Below, one piece after another: positions 55,906 through 63,940 of a stretch of DNA of 64,000 bases. A program made the translations under genes and the position numbers. The stretch comes from Methanobacteriota archaeon (GTDB lineage Archaea > Halobacteriota > Methanomicrobia > Methanomicrobiales > Methanoculleaceae). Position 1 is the stretch's first letter; each line of letters begins with the position of its first letter. Under the pieces are notes generated by a model. The model made no database searches, was not told the origin of the DNA, and was given only the letters and a program-made list of their open reading frames with translations. The stretch is from positions 508,025 to 572,024 of the forward strand of contig JAENYE010000001.1 in NCBI GenBank assembly GCA_016841955.1, given 5' to 3'.

Positions 55906-56493
55906 ATGACCGGACCGCCCATTCTCGTAACCGACCGCCTGCTCCTGCGGCCGTTCACCCTCGCGGATGCCCCGGAGGTGCAGCGGCTTGCCGGCGACTA
56001 CGAGGTCGCGTCGCGTACGCTCGAGATTCCCTACCCCTATCCCGATGGGGCGGCTGAGAACTGGATTGCCACCCACCGCTCGGGGTTTGAGCAGGGGATG
56101 CACGTCGTCTACGCCGTCACCCGCGCCCGGGACGGCGATCTCGTGGGCGCGGTCGGGCTCGTGGAGGTGAACCGCCGTCACGGGCGGGCGGAACTCGGCT
56201 ACTGGGTCGCGAGGCCGTGCTGGGGCCGGGGGTATGCCACCGAGGCCGCCCGGGCGATGATCGAGTACGGGTTCTCTATCCTCGAGCTGCACCGGATTTA
56301 CGCCATGCATCTCTCCAGGAATCCGGCGTCGGGCCGGGTGATGGAGAAGTGCGGGATGGTGCACGAGGCGCATCTCCGGGAACATGGCCGGAAGTGGGGC
56401 GTCTTTGAGGACGTCGACGTATGGGGTGTTCTCCACGACGAGTGGCGGGAGCAGTGCGCGGTCCTGGCAATCCGGGAGTGCCGGATGCCCTGA
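55906..56493 (+). CDS. GNAT acetyltransferase (RimJ/RimL type), copy 2
   Basis: 195 residues from the ATG at 55906, which aligns with copy 1's start; a GTG at 55891 overlapping the upstream stop is the alternative. CWGRGYATEAARAMIEYGFSI and NPASGRVMEKCGM are the same as in copy 1, so this is a tandem duplication. Substrate unknown. Confidence 0.9.
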   Translation: MTGPPILVTDRLLLRPFTLADAPEVQRLAGDYEVASRTLEIPYPYPDGAAENWIATHRSGFEQGMHVVYAVTRARDGDLVGAVGLVEVNRRHGRAELGYWVARPCWGRGYATEAARAMIEYGFSILELHRIYAMHLSRNPASGRVMEKCGMVHEAHLREHGRKWGVFEDVDVWGVLHDEWREQCAVLAIRECRMP

Positions 56494-56754
56494 ACCGGCC
56501 GGTTCAACCCTCTTACCCCTGCCGTACGGGGAATATATCACTCCTCGATGCGACGGTGTAATGGGGAATGTGGACGGGGTTCACCCCACCACTCTGTTAC
56601 TGCCCCCCGCCGAAGGCACCCGCCCGCACTGAATCAGATCTCCACCGGACAGACAGTCGGGCAGCTGCCTCTGCGGCGTAACCCCGGTGTCCGCCCCACT
56701 CCCACCGGCCACAAAGCATTTCTCATCACGGTGCCCTTTCCGGTGCCGGTGTCT

Positions 56755-57120
56755 ATGACCTGCAGAGTTACCCCTCCGGTTACCGTTGAACCAAAAAATC
56801 CAGGGTTTTCCGCCCTCCTCTCGCTCGTCTTCGTCGGGCTCGGCCAGGCGTACAACGGACAGTTCCTGCGAGGTGTGCTGATCCTCGTCGGGACACTGAT
56901 CGGGGGTCTCTACTTCGCTCCCGCCGGGGCGGCCGTCTGGCTCTGTGGTGCCTGCGACGCCTACGTCACCGCACGGCGGATGAACGGCGGCACGGTGCCG
57001 TACCGCGAGAGCAGCATTGCGGCCGTAATCCTCTTCCTCGCGGTCTGGCTGGTCGGCCATCTCCTCCTGCCGGTCGCCCCTGAGGCGGTATCGGCCGTCG
57101 CGGCGGGGACGTCGTGGTGA
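56755..57120 (+). CDS. TM2-like small membrane protein, copy 1
   Basis: 121 residues: a short polar N-terminus, then NPGFSALLSLVFVGLGQAYNGQFLRGVL, a TM2-type GxGQxYNGxxxRG motif, and about three hydrophobic segments with CDAYVTARRMNGG between. Related to 57521-57919. The function is unknown. The 261-base gap before it holds a TATA-like GAATATATC near 56530 and no gene. Confidence 0.7.
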   Translation: MTCRVTPPVTVEPKNPGFSALLSLVFVGLGQAYNGQFLRGVLILVGTLIGGLYFAPAGAAVWLCGACDAYVTARRMNGGTVPYRESSIAAVILFLAVWLVGHLLLPVAPEAVSAVAAGTSW

Positions 57121-57125
57121 CCTGC

Positions 57126-57407
57126 TCAGCCCTGCGCCTTCCGCTCCGCCCAGTATGCCTCCGCCTCTTCCTCCATCTTCTCGAGCCGGTCGTAGTAGTC
57201 CGGGAACTCGTTGAGGTGCGCAAGCGCAATCTTTGCCGTCAGGAAGAGGTCGTCGTCGGTGACGTTTGTTGCCGGGTCGTGGAGGCCGTGCTCGAGTTCT
57301 ACGATCATGCCGCGCCGGAACTGCTCGACGTCGAACTCCTTCCAGGTGATACCGAGCTGCTCGCCCATCGCCTCTGCTTCTTGTGGGGTTACGTCTCTTC
57401 GTGCCAT
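57126..57407 (-). CDS. DUF5661-like protein
   Basis: 93 residues: EFDVEQFRRGMIVELEHGLHDPATNVTDDD and TAKIALAHLNEFPDYYDRLEKMEEEAE. This matches the DUF5661 pattern; no enzyme motif is visible. It is convergent with the TM2-like copy 1 and divergent from copy 2. Confidence 0.75.
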   Translation of the reverse strand: MARRDVTPQEAEAMGEQLGITWKEFDVEQFRRGMIVELEHGLHDPATNVTDDDLFLTAKIALAHLNEFPDYYDRLEKMEEEAEAYWAERKAQG

Positions 57408-57520
57408 GCAGGTTCCTCAGCGAGGGATAGCTTCTCGGGGTTATGAGCCTGTCGGCATTGCGATGCGGGTGAGCCGGAACCTCTTTCCTCCCCCGGAGAG
57501 CAGTACACGTACGGAAAACC

Positions 57521-57919
57521 ATGACGGAACCGGTTGAACTCCACAAAACGGGCATCCACGGTGCGGAAGGAGATGCCCCCGGGCGGGAGGAGAAGAACCC
57601 GGTGTTTGCAGCGGGGCTCTCCCTGCTCTTCCCGGGGCTCGGTCAGGTCTGCAACGGAGAGACGGGTAAGGGTATCCTGGTGCTTTTTTTGGTGCTCGCA
57701 GGGATTCTCGTGATGCTCATCCCCGGGGTGGCCGTCTGGCTCTTCGGGATTTACGACGCCTGGGCCACGGCACGGCGAATGAACGCAGGTGTCGTCCCGT
57801 TCCGGGAGGTGCGTCTGTTGACGATCGTCCTCTTCATGGTCGTCTGGACGGTCGGGGTGCTTGCACTTCTCACGCTCGCGGCGCTCGCGGCTTTTGCGGC
57901 CTTCACCGTGGGGATGTGA
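57521..57919 (+). CDS. TM2-like small membrane protein, copy 2
   Basis: 132 residues: polar N-terminus, NPVFAAGLSLLFPGLGQVCNGETGKGI and two to three hydrophobic segments, with YDAWATARRMNAGVVPFRE as in copy 1. Its TGA stop (57917-57919) lies at the very end of the TnpB element, whose right end reads GTGAAC on this strand, so the insertion may have supplied the stop. Length is close to that of copy 1, so little if anything was lost. Confidence 0.7.
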   Translation: MTEPVELHKTGIHGAEGDAPGREEKNPVFAAGLSLLFPGLGQVCNGETGKGILVLFLVLAGILVMLIPGVAVWLFGIYDAWATARRMNAGVVPFREVRLLTIVLFMVVWTVGVLALLTLAALAAFAAFTVGM

Positions 57920-57920
57920 A

Positions 57921-59162
57921 CTACCCCACCCTTACGGATGGGGCTTCCTGCTTCATTCCCCTCCCCGGCGGGAGCGAGTCCACAGGCTCTTCGGCGCGTC
58001 CCGCGCCTGTAAGTGCGAATTGTTTGATGTTGATCGCGGCGTTCAAGTCCCGGTCGTGGTGCGTCCCGCACGCGGGGCAGGTCCACTCCCGATCCTTGAG
58101 GGTCAGGTCGGCCTTCCGGGAGCCGCAGACAGAACAGGTCTTCGAGGACGGCTCGAAGACCCCGATCGCGAGAAGCGTCTTCCCGGCAGTCTGACACTTG
58201 TATCCCAGCATCGAGAGGAACGTCCCCCACCCGGCATCGCTGATCGCCCGGGCCAACTTGGGGTTCAGCGTGACAACGCGCTGTGGTGCGTTGTCAGCAA
58301 GCGGTGCCTGGCGCTTTGCGCCACGCCCGCTTTTCACCATGCCGTCCACGTTCAGGGACTCCACAGCCAGTGCTTGGTTTTCGCGGACCAGTCGAGAAGA
58401 GAGCTGGTGCTGGAAGTCCCGCCGCTGATCGGCAATCGTCTGGTGGCACCGGGCCACCTTGAGCCGGGCCTTGGTCCGGTTCTTCGACCCCTTCTGCTTG
58501 CGGTCGAGCCGGCGCTGGAGCACGGTCAACCGCTTCTGGGCGTTCTGGAGATACCCCGGGTTCTCCACCCTCTCCCCGGTCGAGAGGACAGCGTAGTGCG
58601 AGAGCCCCATGTCGATCCCGACCGTCTGGTTTGGGATCGGTTCTTCGGGCGTCGGGGGCTTCTGCCCGTCCTCGACCAGGATGCTGATGGTGTACCGGCC
58701 CGCCGAGGATCGGCTGACCGTCGCGGATTTCACCTTCCCGGTGAAGGTGCGGTGGAAGACTGTCTTGATCGCCCCGATCTTTGGCAGCCGGACGGTGCCG
58801 TGCTTGAAGTCCACGGTGTAACTCTGCGGCACCGTGAACGACTGTTCGGGGGTGTGCTTCGTCTTGAAGGTCGGTTCTTCGGCCCGGCTCTCGAAGAAGT
58901 TCGTGAACGCACGAGAAAGGTGGTGGATCGACTGCTGCAGCGACTGAGCGTTGACCTCCTTCAGCCAGGGGTACTCGGCCTTGAGCGGCACGAGGTCCTT
59001 CATGAGATCGTACCCGGACAGGCTGATCCCCTCGTCCCGGTACGCCCGGTTCTTGCGGGCGAGCGCCCAGTTGTACGCGAACCGGCAGCACCCGAGGTGC
59101 TTGGCGATCAGGACTTTCTGGTCCTGCGTCGGATACAGCCGGTACCGGTAGCCCCGCAGCAT
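57921..59162 (-). CDS. tnpB: TnpB (IS605 OrfB) RNA-guided nuclease
   Basis: 413 residues. RuvC-like acidic residues are in VGIDMGLSHYAVLS, LAVESLNVDGM and HDRDLNAAINI; a zinc ribbon CSVCG..CPACG lies between the last two. All catalytic residues are present, so it should be active. TnpB proteins use an RNA from the element's right end (reRNA) to cut DNA at the empty donor site. The stop codon TAG is three bases from the right-end hairpin's outer edge. Confidence 0.94.
   Translation of the reverse strand: MLRGYRYRLYPTQDQKVLIAKHLGCCRFAYNWALARKNRAYRDEGISLSGYDLMKDLVPLKAEYPWLKEVNAQSLQQSIHHLSRAFTNFFESRAEEPTFKTKHTPEQSFTVPQSYTVDFKHGTVRLPKIGAIKTVFHRTFTGKVKSATVSRSSAGRYTISILVEDGQKPPTPEEPIPNQTVGIDMGLSHYAVLSTGERVENPGYLQNAQKRLTVLQRRLDRKQKGSKNRTKARLKVARCHQTIADQRRDFQHQLSSRLVRENQALAVESLNVDGMVKSGRGAKRQAPLADNAPQRVVTLNPKLARAISDAGWGTFLSMLGYKCQTAGKTLLAIGVFEPSSKTCSVCGSRKADLTLKDREWTCPACGTHHDRDLNAAINIKQFALTGAGRAEEPVDSLPPGRGMKQEAPSVRVG
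57924..57943 (-). ncRNA. Right-end hairpin, 3' part of the predicted reRNA of TnpB
   Basis: Minus strand CCCCATCC-GTAA-GGGTGGGG, 8-bp stem (one G-T pair) with a GNRA-type GTAA loop, inside the last tnpB codons. In IS605-family elements the guide RNA ends with such a hairpin and the guide is the adjacent flank, here starting about 57915 and reading into the TM2-like gene (ACATCCCCACGG...). Confidence 0.55.
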
Positions 59163-59381
59163 ACGATACCATCATACGAGACCCCTCCGGCATAATGAAT
59201 ACCCACGTGGGGTGAAAGTGAACCAGACGTTGGGGCGCCGCCCCCACCTCCCCCCTTGCGGAGGGAGCCCTCCCGCGCGTGCCGCGAGCCCCGCAGAGGT
59301 AGATCTCCCGGCCGATCGCCGTTGACCGTTGAGCCCCATCCCCCGCAACTCTTATCCCCACAACCCCCTCTACTTCCGCCC

Positions 59382-59594
59382 ATGCAACGCCAGACCGTCG
59401 AGTCCACCAGCATCAAATCGGTCGGCTACGACCCGGAAGACGAGGTCCTGGAAGTCGAGTTCCACGGCGGCGGGGTCTACAATTACGTCGGCGTGCCGCC
59501 CGCGGTCTACGAGGGAATGCTCGCGGCCCGGTCGAAGGGCCGCTACTTCGGGGAGTTCATCAGGCTGCGCTACCCCTACGAGAAGGTCCGGTGA
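59382..59594 (+). CDS. KTSC-domain protein, copy 1
   Basis: 70 residues: STSIKSVGYDPEDEVLEVEFHGGGVYNYVGVPPAVYEGMLAARSKGRYF is the KTSC domain. These small proteins may bind RNA or act with Lys-tRNA synthetase relatives; the function is unproven. It precedes a tandem paralog. Confidence 0.82.
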   Translation: MQRQTVESTSIKSVGYDPEDEVLEVEFHGGGVYNYVGVPPAVYEGMLAARSKGRYFGEFIRLRYPYEKVR

Positions 59595-59654
59595 GGGACC
59601 TCCGGCGGTCCCCGCCGCAACCGCTATCACCACCGTCGACCACAACCCACCCCT

Positions 59655-59894
59655 ATGTCTCAACAGTCAACCGGACGCGCCGGCGGCATACGGTCCATCG
59701 GCTACGACCCCGTAACGAAGGCGCTTCTCATCATCTGCGAGAGCGCCGACGCCTACCGCTACGCCGGCGTTCCGAAAGAGGTCTACGAGGCCCTCCTCGC
59801 GGCCGCATCAAGGGAGCAGTTCGTCCGCGAGTCCGTCCAGGGCAGGTATCCCCGGGAGAAGTATCCCTGCATGGCGGTGGGGGAGGACGTCTGA
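59655..59894 (+). CDS. KTSC-domain protein, copy 2
   Basis: 79 residues: GGIRSIGYDPVTKALLIICESADAYRYAGVPKEVYEALLAAASREQF. Same fold as copy 1, 60 bases downstream, diverged. Convergent with the dtxR gene, 14 bases away. Confidence 0.8.
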   Translation: MSQQSTGRAGGIRSIGYDPVTKALLIICESADAYRYAGVPKEVYEALLAAASREQFVRESVQGRYPREKYPCMAVGEDV

Positions 59895-59908
59895 CCCGGG
59901 AGCGGCCC

Positions 59909-60334
59909 TCATCCTCGCCGCTTCCGGAACTCCCCGAACGCCTCCAGGCACCGCCGACCGTCCGGGCTCTCTTTGAGGAACGCTAAGAAGACCCTGAGGT
60001 GCTCCAGCGTCTCCGGGCTCACGTGGTGCTCGAACTGGCAGGCGTCGGCCTCTGCGGTCTCCCCTCCGACGCCCAGGAGTTCCAGCAGGTCTGCGAACGT
60101 CCGGTGCCGCTTCCGGAGGTCCCGGGCCATCTCCTCCCCCGCCGGGGTCAGCGTTGCGCCCGCATAGGACTCGTAGACGATGAACCCCTCGTGTTCCAAT
60201 TTCCGGAGCATCTCCGTGACCGAAGGAGGTTTCACGTCGATTGCCTCCGCGATCCTGCCGGTCTGCGCCCGCCCCTCCTGTTTCTCGAGCAGGCATATGA
60301 TCTCGATGTATTCCTCCGTAGTCTTCTTCCGCAT
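59909..60334 (-). CDS. DtxR/MntR-family metal-dependent repressor
   Basis: 141 residues: winged helix (EYIEIICLLEKQEGRAQTGRIAEAIDVKPPSVTEMLRKLEHEGFI) and dimerisation domain with metal ligands (RHRTFADLLELLGV, DACQFEHHVSPETLEHL). There is no SH3-like third domain. It is the last gene of the feoA-feoB operon, and a DtxR-type palindrome precedes feoA, so it most likely represses this operon when Fe(II) or Mn(II) is sufficient. Confidence 0.92.
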   Translation of the reverse strand: MRKKTTEEYIEIICLLEKQEGRAQTGRIAEAIDVKPPSVTEMLRKLEHEGFIVYESYAGATLTPAGEEMARDLRKRHRTFADLLELLGVGGETAEADACQFEHHVSPETLEHLRVFLAFLKESPDGRRCLEAFGEFRKRRG

Positions 60335-60347
60335 CTCTCCTTCCTCC

Positions 60348-62063
60348 CTAAAACCCGATCAGGACCACCCGGAGCGCACCCCCGACGAGGAGCGCCGTCG
60401 TCACCATCACGCCTGCGGCGGCGAGCATCCCCCGCATCCCGAGTTCCCGCAAGAGCACCACGAACGTCGCCACGCACGGAAAGTAGACCGACAGAATCGT
60501 CACCGCGATCACGAGCTGTTCCGGCGACATTCCCAGGGGCACCAGCATCCCCACCGCCAGGTCCTTCCGGAGGAACCCGACCAGAAGGGCGACGGCCGCT
60601 CCGGCGGGAAGCCCGAGCCAGGTCTCCATCACCGGGGCGAAGACTGCCGCGAGCAGGTCGAGGAACCCGACCGCGTAGAGCAGGTTCACGAGCAGGATGC
60701 CGAGGAAGAGGTAGGGGATCGCCTCGCCGATGAACCCCCGCACCCGCATCCAGGTCTTCGTGACGGTGGCCCGGAGGTCCGGCATCCGGTAGGGCGGGAT
60801 CTCCAGGAATATCTCCGGGCACTCCCCCGGCACCACCCTGTTCAGGACCAGGCCCACGGCGACGTAGACGAGCGCGAGGGTTGCAAAGACCATCACCACG
60901 TACTGCAGGCCGAACGGCCCGAGCACCCCGAAGATCATCGCGATCTGGGCCATGCACGGGATCGCAAGCGACATGAGGGTAGCGGCGACGAACCGCTGCT
61001 TCTTCGTCTCCAGTACCCGGGTGGCCAGCGCCCCCGGCACGTTGCACCCGAACCCGAGGAAGACCGGGATGATCCCGTAGCCGTGCATCCCGAGCCGGTG
61101 AAAGAAGGTATCGGTCAGCGTCGCCAGCCGCGGGAGGTAGCCGGTATCCTCAAGGATCGAGAGTACGAGATAAAACGCCACGATGTAGGGGAGGATCATG
61201 GCAAGCGGGACATACAGCCCTGTCGTGAGGAGACCCATCGACTGGACGTAGTCGATCTCGCCGTCGAAGAGGCGCCCGATCAGGATCTCGTGCAGGACCC
61301 CCGGCCCGAGGAGGTCGCTGAGCCTCATGACGATCGGGGTATAGAGGTCGAAGAGCGGTTCGAAGACGAGCGATATGAGCCCTTCGCCGATCCACCTGAC
61401 CGCCAGAAACGCGGCGGCGATGACCGCGAGCGCTATGAAGAGGCCGGTGATCGGCCGGATGCTCGCCTCCGCGACCCGGTCCCGGAGGGTGTGGTGCCGG
61501 TGGGTGATCGTCTGCACCGATCCGGTGATCCGGCCGACCGCCACCCACCGCTCCTCTTCGCTCATGGGCCGGATCGTCTCCGAGGGGTGCGCCTCGCCGA
61601 GCCGTTCAACGAGTTCCCGTATCCCCTGGCCGGCGAGACCCACGGTCGGGACGACCGGCACCCCGAGGAGCGCCTCAAGTCCGGCGACGTCGATCGTGAT
61701 TCCGCTGTGGCCGGCCTCGTCCCAGAGATTGAGCGCGACGGCCGCCGGGACCCCGCGCTCCAGGGTCTCGAGGGTCAGGTAGAGGTTCCTCTCCAGGTTG
61801 GTCGCATCGACGACGTTGACGACAAGGTCCGCCTGCGCGAAGATCCCGGCGGCGACCTCTTCGGCAGGGTTCGTGGGGGTGAGGGAGTAGGTGCCGGGAG
61901 CGTCGATCACTTCGGCCGGCGTATCTAGAAGACGCATCTTCCCGCGGGAGACGTCGACCGTGGTCCCGGGATAGTTCGAGGTGATGACCCGGGTGCCGGT
62001 CAGCCGCGAGAAGATCCCACTCTTCCCGACGTTCGGGTTGCCCATCAGGACGACGGTCTTCAT
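60348..62063 (-). CDS. feoB: Ferrous iron transporter FeoB
   Basis: 571 residues. G domain: GNPNVGKS, SNYPGTT, DAPGTYS and NLWD; then gate-type membrane domains with two Cys-containing helices (FLGFGCNVPGALATRVLETKKQRF and VYFPCVATFVVLLRELG). It imports Fe(II). It overlaps feoA by four bases, and dtxR starts 13 bases after its stop. Confidence 0.95.
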   Translation of the reverse strand: MKTVVLMGNPNVGKSGIFSRLTGTRVITSNYPGTTVDVSRGKMRLLDTPAEVIDAPGTYSLTPTNPAEEVAAGIFAQADLVVNVVDATNLERNLYLTLETLERGVPAAVALNLWDEAGHSGITIDVAGLEALLGVPVVPTVGLAGQGIRELVERLGEAHPSETIRPMSEEERWVAVGRITGSVQTITHRHHTLRDRVAEASIRPITGLFIALAVIAAAFLAVRWIGEGLISLVFEPLFDLYTPIVMRLSDLLGPGVLHEILIGRLFDGEIDYVQSMGLLTTGLYVPLAMILPYIVAFYLVLSILEDTGYLPRLATLTDTFFHRLGMHGYGIIPVFLGFGCNVPGALATRVLETKKQRFVAATLMSLAIPCMAQIAMIFGVLGPFGLQYVVMVFATLALVYVAVGLVLNRVVPGECPEIFLEIPPYRMPDLRATVTKTWMRVRGFIGEAIPYLFLGILLVNLLYAVGFLDLLAAVFAPVMETWLGLPAGAAVALLVGFLRKDLAVGMLVPLGMSPEQLVIAVTILSVYFPCVATFVVLLRELGMRGMLAAAGVMVTTALLVGGALRVVLIGF

Positions 62064-62293
62064 GCGGCCACGTCCACGATGACTTTTCGGGCCATTCCCC
62101 GGCCGAGCGTCACTTCCCGCCCGTCTACTTCGACCACCACCGGACCGCCGAGGGGGTGTCTGGCGACGACGGTAAGGGTCTTGCCCTCCCTGATACCGAT
62201 GGTCCTGAGTTTCCGGACAAAGCCCGGATTTCCCGCAAACCGGGTGAGGGTTCCCCGCATGCCCGGTTCCAGATCAAGCAGCGTCTTTTCCAT
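62060..62293 (-). CDS. feoA: FeoA domain protein
   Basis: About 77 residues from the Met at 62293; 62302 is an alternative start nine bases upstream. TLLDLEPGMRGTLTRF, REGKTLTVVARHPLGGPVVVEVDGREVTLGRGMARKV is the SH3-like FeoA fold, a regulator of FeoB. No ribosome binding site is seen; a TATA (minus strand TTTATGG at 62337-62343) suggests a very short leader. Confidence 0.92.
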   Translation of the reverse strand: MEKTLLDLEPGMRGTLTRFAGNPGFVRKLRTIGIREGKTLTVVARHPLGGPVVVEVDGREVTLGRGMARKVIVDVAA

Positions 62294-62303
62294 GGCGATC
62301 ATT

Positions 62304-62319
62304 TTTAGGTATACCTAAA
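62304..62319. promoter_or_regulatory. DtxR/MntR-type operator before feoA
   Basis: TTTAGGTATACCTAAA, a perfect 16-bp palindrome that overlaps the expected transcription start. TTAGG..CCTAA is the core of DtxR-family boxes. The cognate regulator is probably the dtxR gene at the end of the operon. Confidence 0.8.
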
Positions 62320-62487
62320 TCTGGGTGCGGGAAGTCCATAAATCTTGCTCCGCGCCCGGCGGCACCTGTCCCGGCTCCGCCCCTCCCGGGTTTCCGGCCG
62401 GAGGCGTAGGTTTATAGGCGTAGGTTTATGCCGGTGATCCGCGTAATTCGAGAGAAGAAGCACCTGCCACCGAAAGGAATGATCCGC

Positions 62488-63414
62488 ATGACGACCGTGA
62501 TTGCCGTCGACCTCGGCGGGACCAACCTCCGCGCTGCCCTGGTAGGCTCCGAAGCGACCGTACTGGCCCACGACGCCGTCCCGACGCCGACTACGGGGCC
62601 TTCCGGGGAGGTGATCACCGCCGCGATCACGGCCCGGGTAGAGGCCCTCCTCGCGTCACCGGGGGGCAGGGACGTCACGGCCATCGGCGTCGCATCGGCC
62701 GGCCCCCTGGACCTCGGCCGCGGGTGGGTCACGAACTCCCCGAACATCGCTTTCCCGGTCGTGGAGATCACCGGCCCGCTCCGGGAGCGGTTCGGGCTGC
62801 CGGTGGCCCTGATCAACGACGCACGGGCCGGCGTCCTCGGCGAGCGGTGGGCAGGCGCCGCCCGCGGCTCCGATAACGTCGTATACATAACCCTCTCGAC
62901 CGGCATCGGCGGCGGCGCGGTAGTGAACGGTTGTCTCCTCCTCGGGATGAACGGGAACGCCGGGGAGATCGGGCACATCCCCGTCGATACCCGTTACAAC
63001 CTCGTCTGCGGGTGCGGGTTTGCCGGCCACTGGGAGGGCTACGCCTCGGCGAAGTACGTCCCCCGATTCTTCGCGATTTGGCGGGAGGAGGCCGACGTCC
63101 GGCGGGTAGCCTTCGACGCCGGCTCCACCCGGGCGATCTTCGAGGCGGCCCGGGCGGAGGACCCGGTCGCCCTCGCCTTCATGGAGGCGCTCGGGGAGGT
63201 GAACGCCCGGGGCGTCTCGAGCGTCATCGTCGCCTACAACCCCGAGGTGATCGTGCTCGACGGGCCGCTCGCCCGCTACTACGGCGATATCGTGATCCGG
63301 CACATGGAGCCTTTCATCGACCGTTACCTCGCCCTCCCCCGGATCGTCGTCTCCGGCCTTGCAGGACAGGCACCGCTCCTCGGGGCGGCGGCGTACGCGC
63401 TCGAGACGCGGTGA
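62488..63414 (+). CDS. ROK-family sugar kinase (glucokinase-like)
   Basis: 308 residues. AVDLGGTNLRAALV is the ATP phosphate loop; STGIGGGAVVNG and GNAGEIGHIPVD with the zinc-type CGCGFAGHWEGYAS follow, where ROK kinases usually have CxCGxxGCxE. The spacing CGCGFAGHWE lacks the last Cys (His here). It phosphorylates glucose or another hexose. The ATG at 62488 lies behind AAAGGA; 62479 is an alternative. Confidence 0.88.
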   Translation: MTTVIAVDLGGTNLRAALVGSEATVLAHDAVPTPTTGPSGEVITAAITARVEALLASPGGRDVTAIGVASAGPLDLGRGWVTNSPNIAFPVVEITGPLRERFGLPVALINDARAGVLGERWAGAARGSDNVVYITLSTGIGGGAVVNGCLLLGMNGNAGEIGHIPVDTRYNLVCGCGFAGHWEGYASAKYVPRFFAIWREEADVRRVAFDAGSTRAIFEAARAEDPVALAFMEALGEVNARGVSSVIVAYNPEVIVLDGPLARYYGDIVIRHMEPFIDRYLALPRIVVSGLAGQAPLLGAAAYALETR

Positions 63415-63430
63415 GGAGGGGACTGGAAGC

Positions 63431-63940
63431 ATGATCGAGATCTACCAGAACCTGTATATCGGGACGCAGGAGGACTACGAGGTCGCGGTGGAGGCCCACG
63501 AGACCTGGTGCGTGGTGCACGCCTGCCGGAGCCCCTACCACTGCCTGGCGGTCACCTACTCGCCCCTCGGCACGGTGCCGCCGGATCACCCCGAGCACCT
63601 GGTCGCCCGGCGGGGGAACCGGCTGATGCTCAACCTGGTCGACTCGAGGGATCCTGCCGACGTCCCGAAGGAGGCCGTCGATGCCGCCCTGCGCTTCATC
63701 CACCGGTGCCTCGGGGAGGGCCGGCAGGTGCTGGTCCACTGCGGCTTCGGGGTCTCCCGGTCGGCCGCGATCGGGCTCCTCTACCTTGCGGCTTACACCG
63801 ACGTCCTGCCGACGGAGAGCCTTGCCGATGCCGAGGCGGCCTATCGCCGCATATACCCCCCGTACAAACCCGGCCGGGGGATCCGGGGATTCCTCGAAGC
63901 GCACTGGGACGAGTACGCGAGGAGGCGGGTGACGGCATGA
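63431..63940 (+). CDS. Dual-specificity protein phosphatase
   Basis: 169 residues. The active site is VLVHCGFGVSRSAAIGLLYL (CX5R: HCGFGVSRS). MIEIYQNLYIGTQEDYE at the start is typical of archaeal DSP-like proteins. It would remove phosphate from Ser/Thr/Tyr. It follows the ROK kinase by 16 bases and its stop overlaps the next ATG, so the three genes form an operon. Confidence 0.88.
   Translation: MIEIYQNLYIGTQEDYEVAVEAHETWCVVHACRSPYHCLAVTYSPLGTVPPDHPEHLVARRGNRLMLNLVDSRDPADVPKEAVDAALRFIHRCLGEGRQVLVHCGFGVSRSAAIGLLYLAAYTDVLPTESLADAEAAYRRIYPPYKPGRGIRGFLEAHWDEYARRRVTA

Larger units (their letters stand above)
57905..59222 (-). mobile_element. IS200/IS605-family TnpB-only element (IS1341-type)
   Basis: It contains tnpB and no tnpA. 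The right end has a hairpin (57924-57943) followed by GTTCAC; the left end has a CCCACGTGGG palindrome (about 59202-59212) with TTCAC repeated just outside. Boundaries are estimates to within about 15 bases. It lies between the TM2-like copy 2 and the KTSC genes. Movement would need a TnpA encoded elsewhere. Confidence 0.75.
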
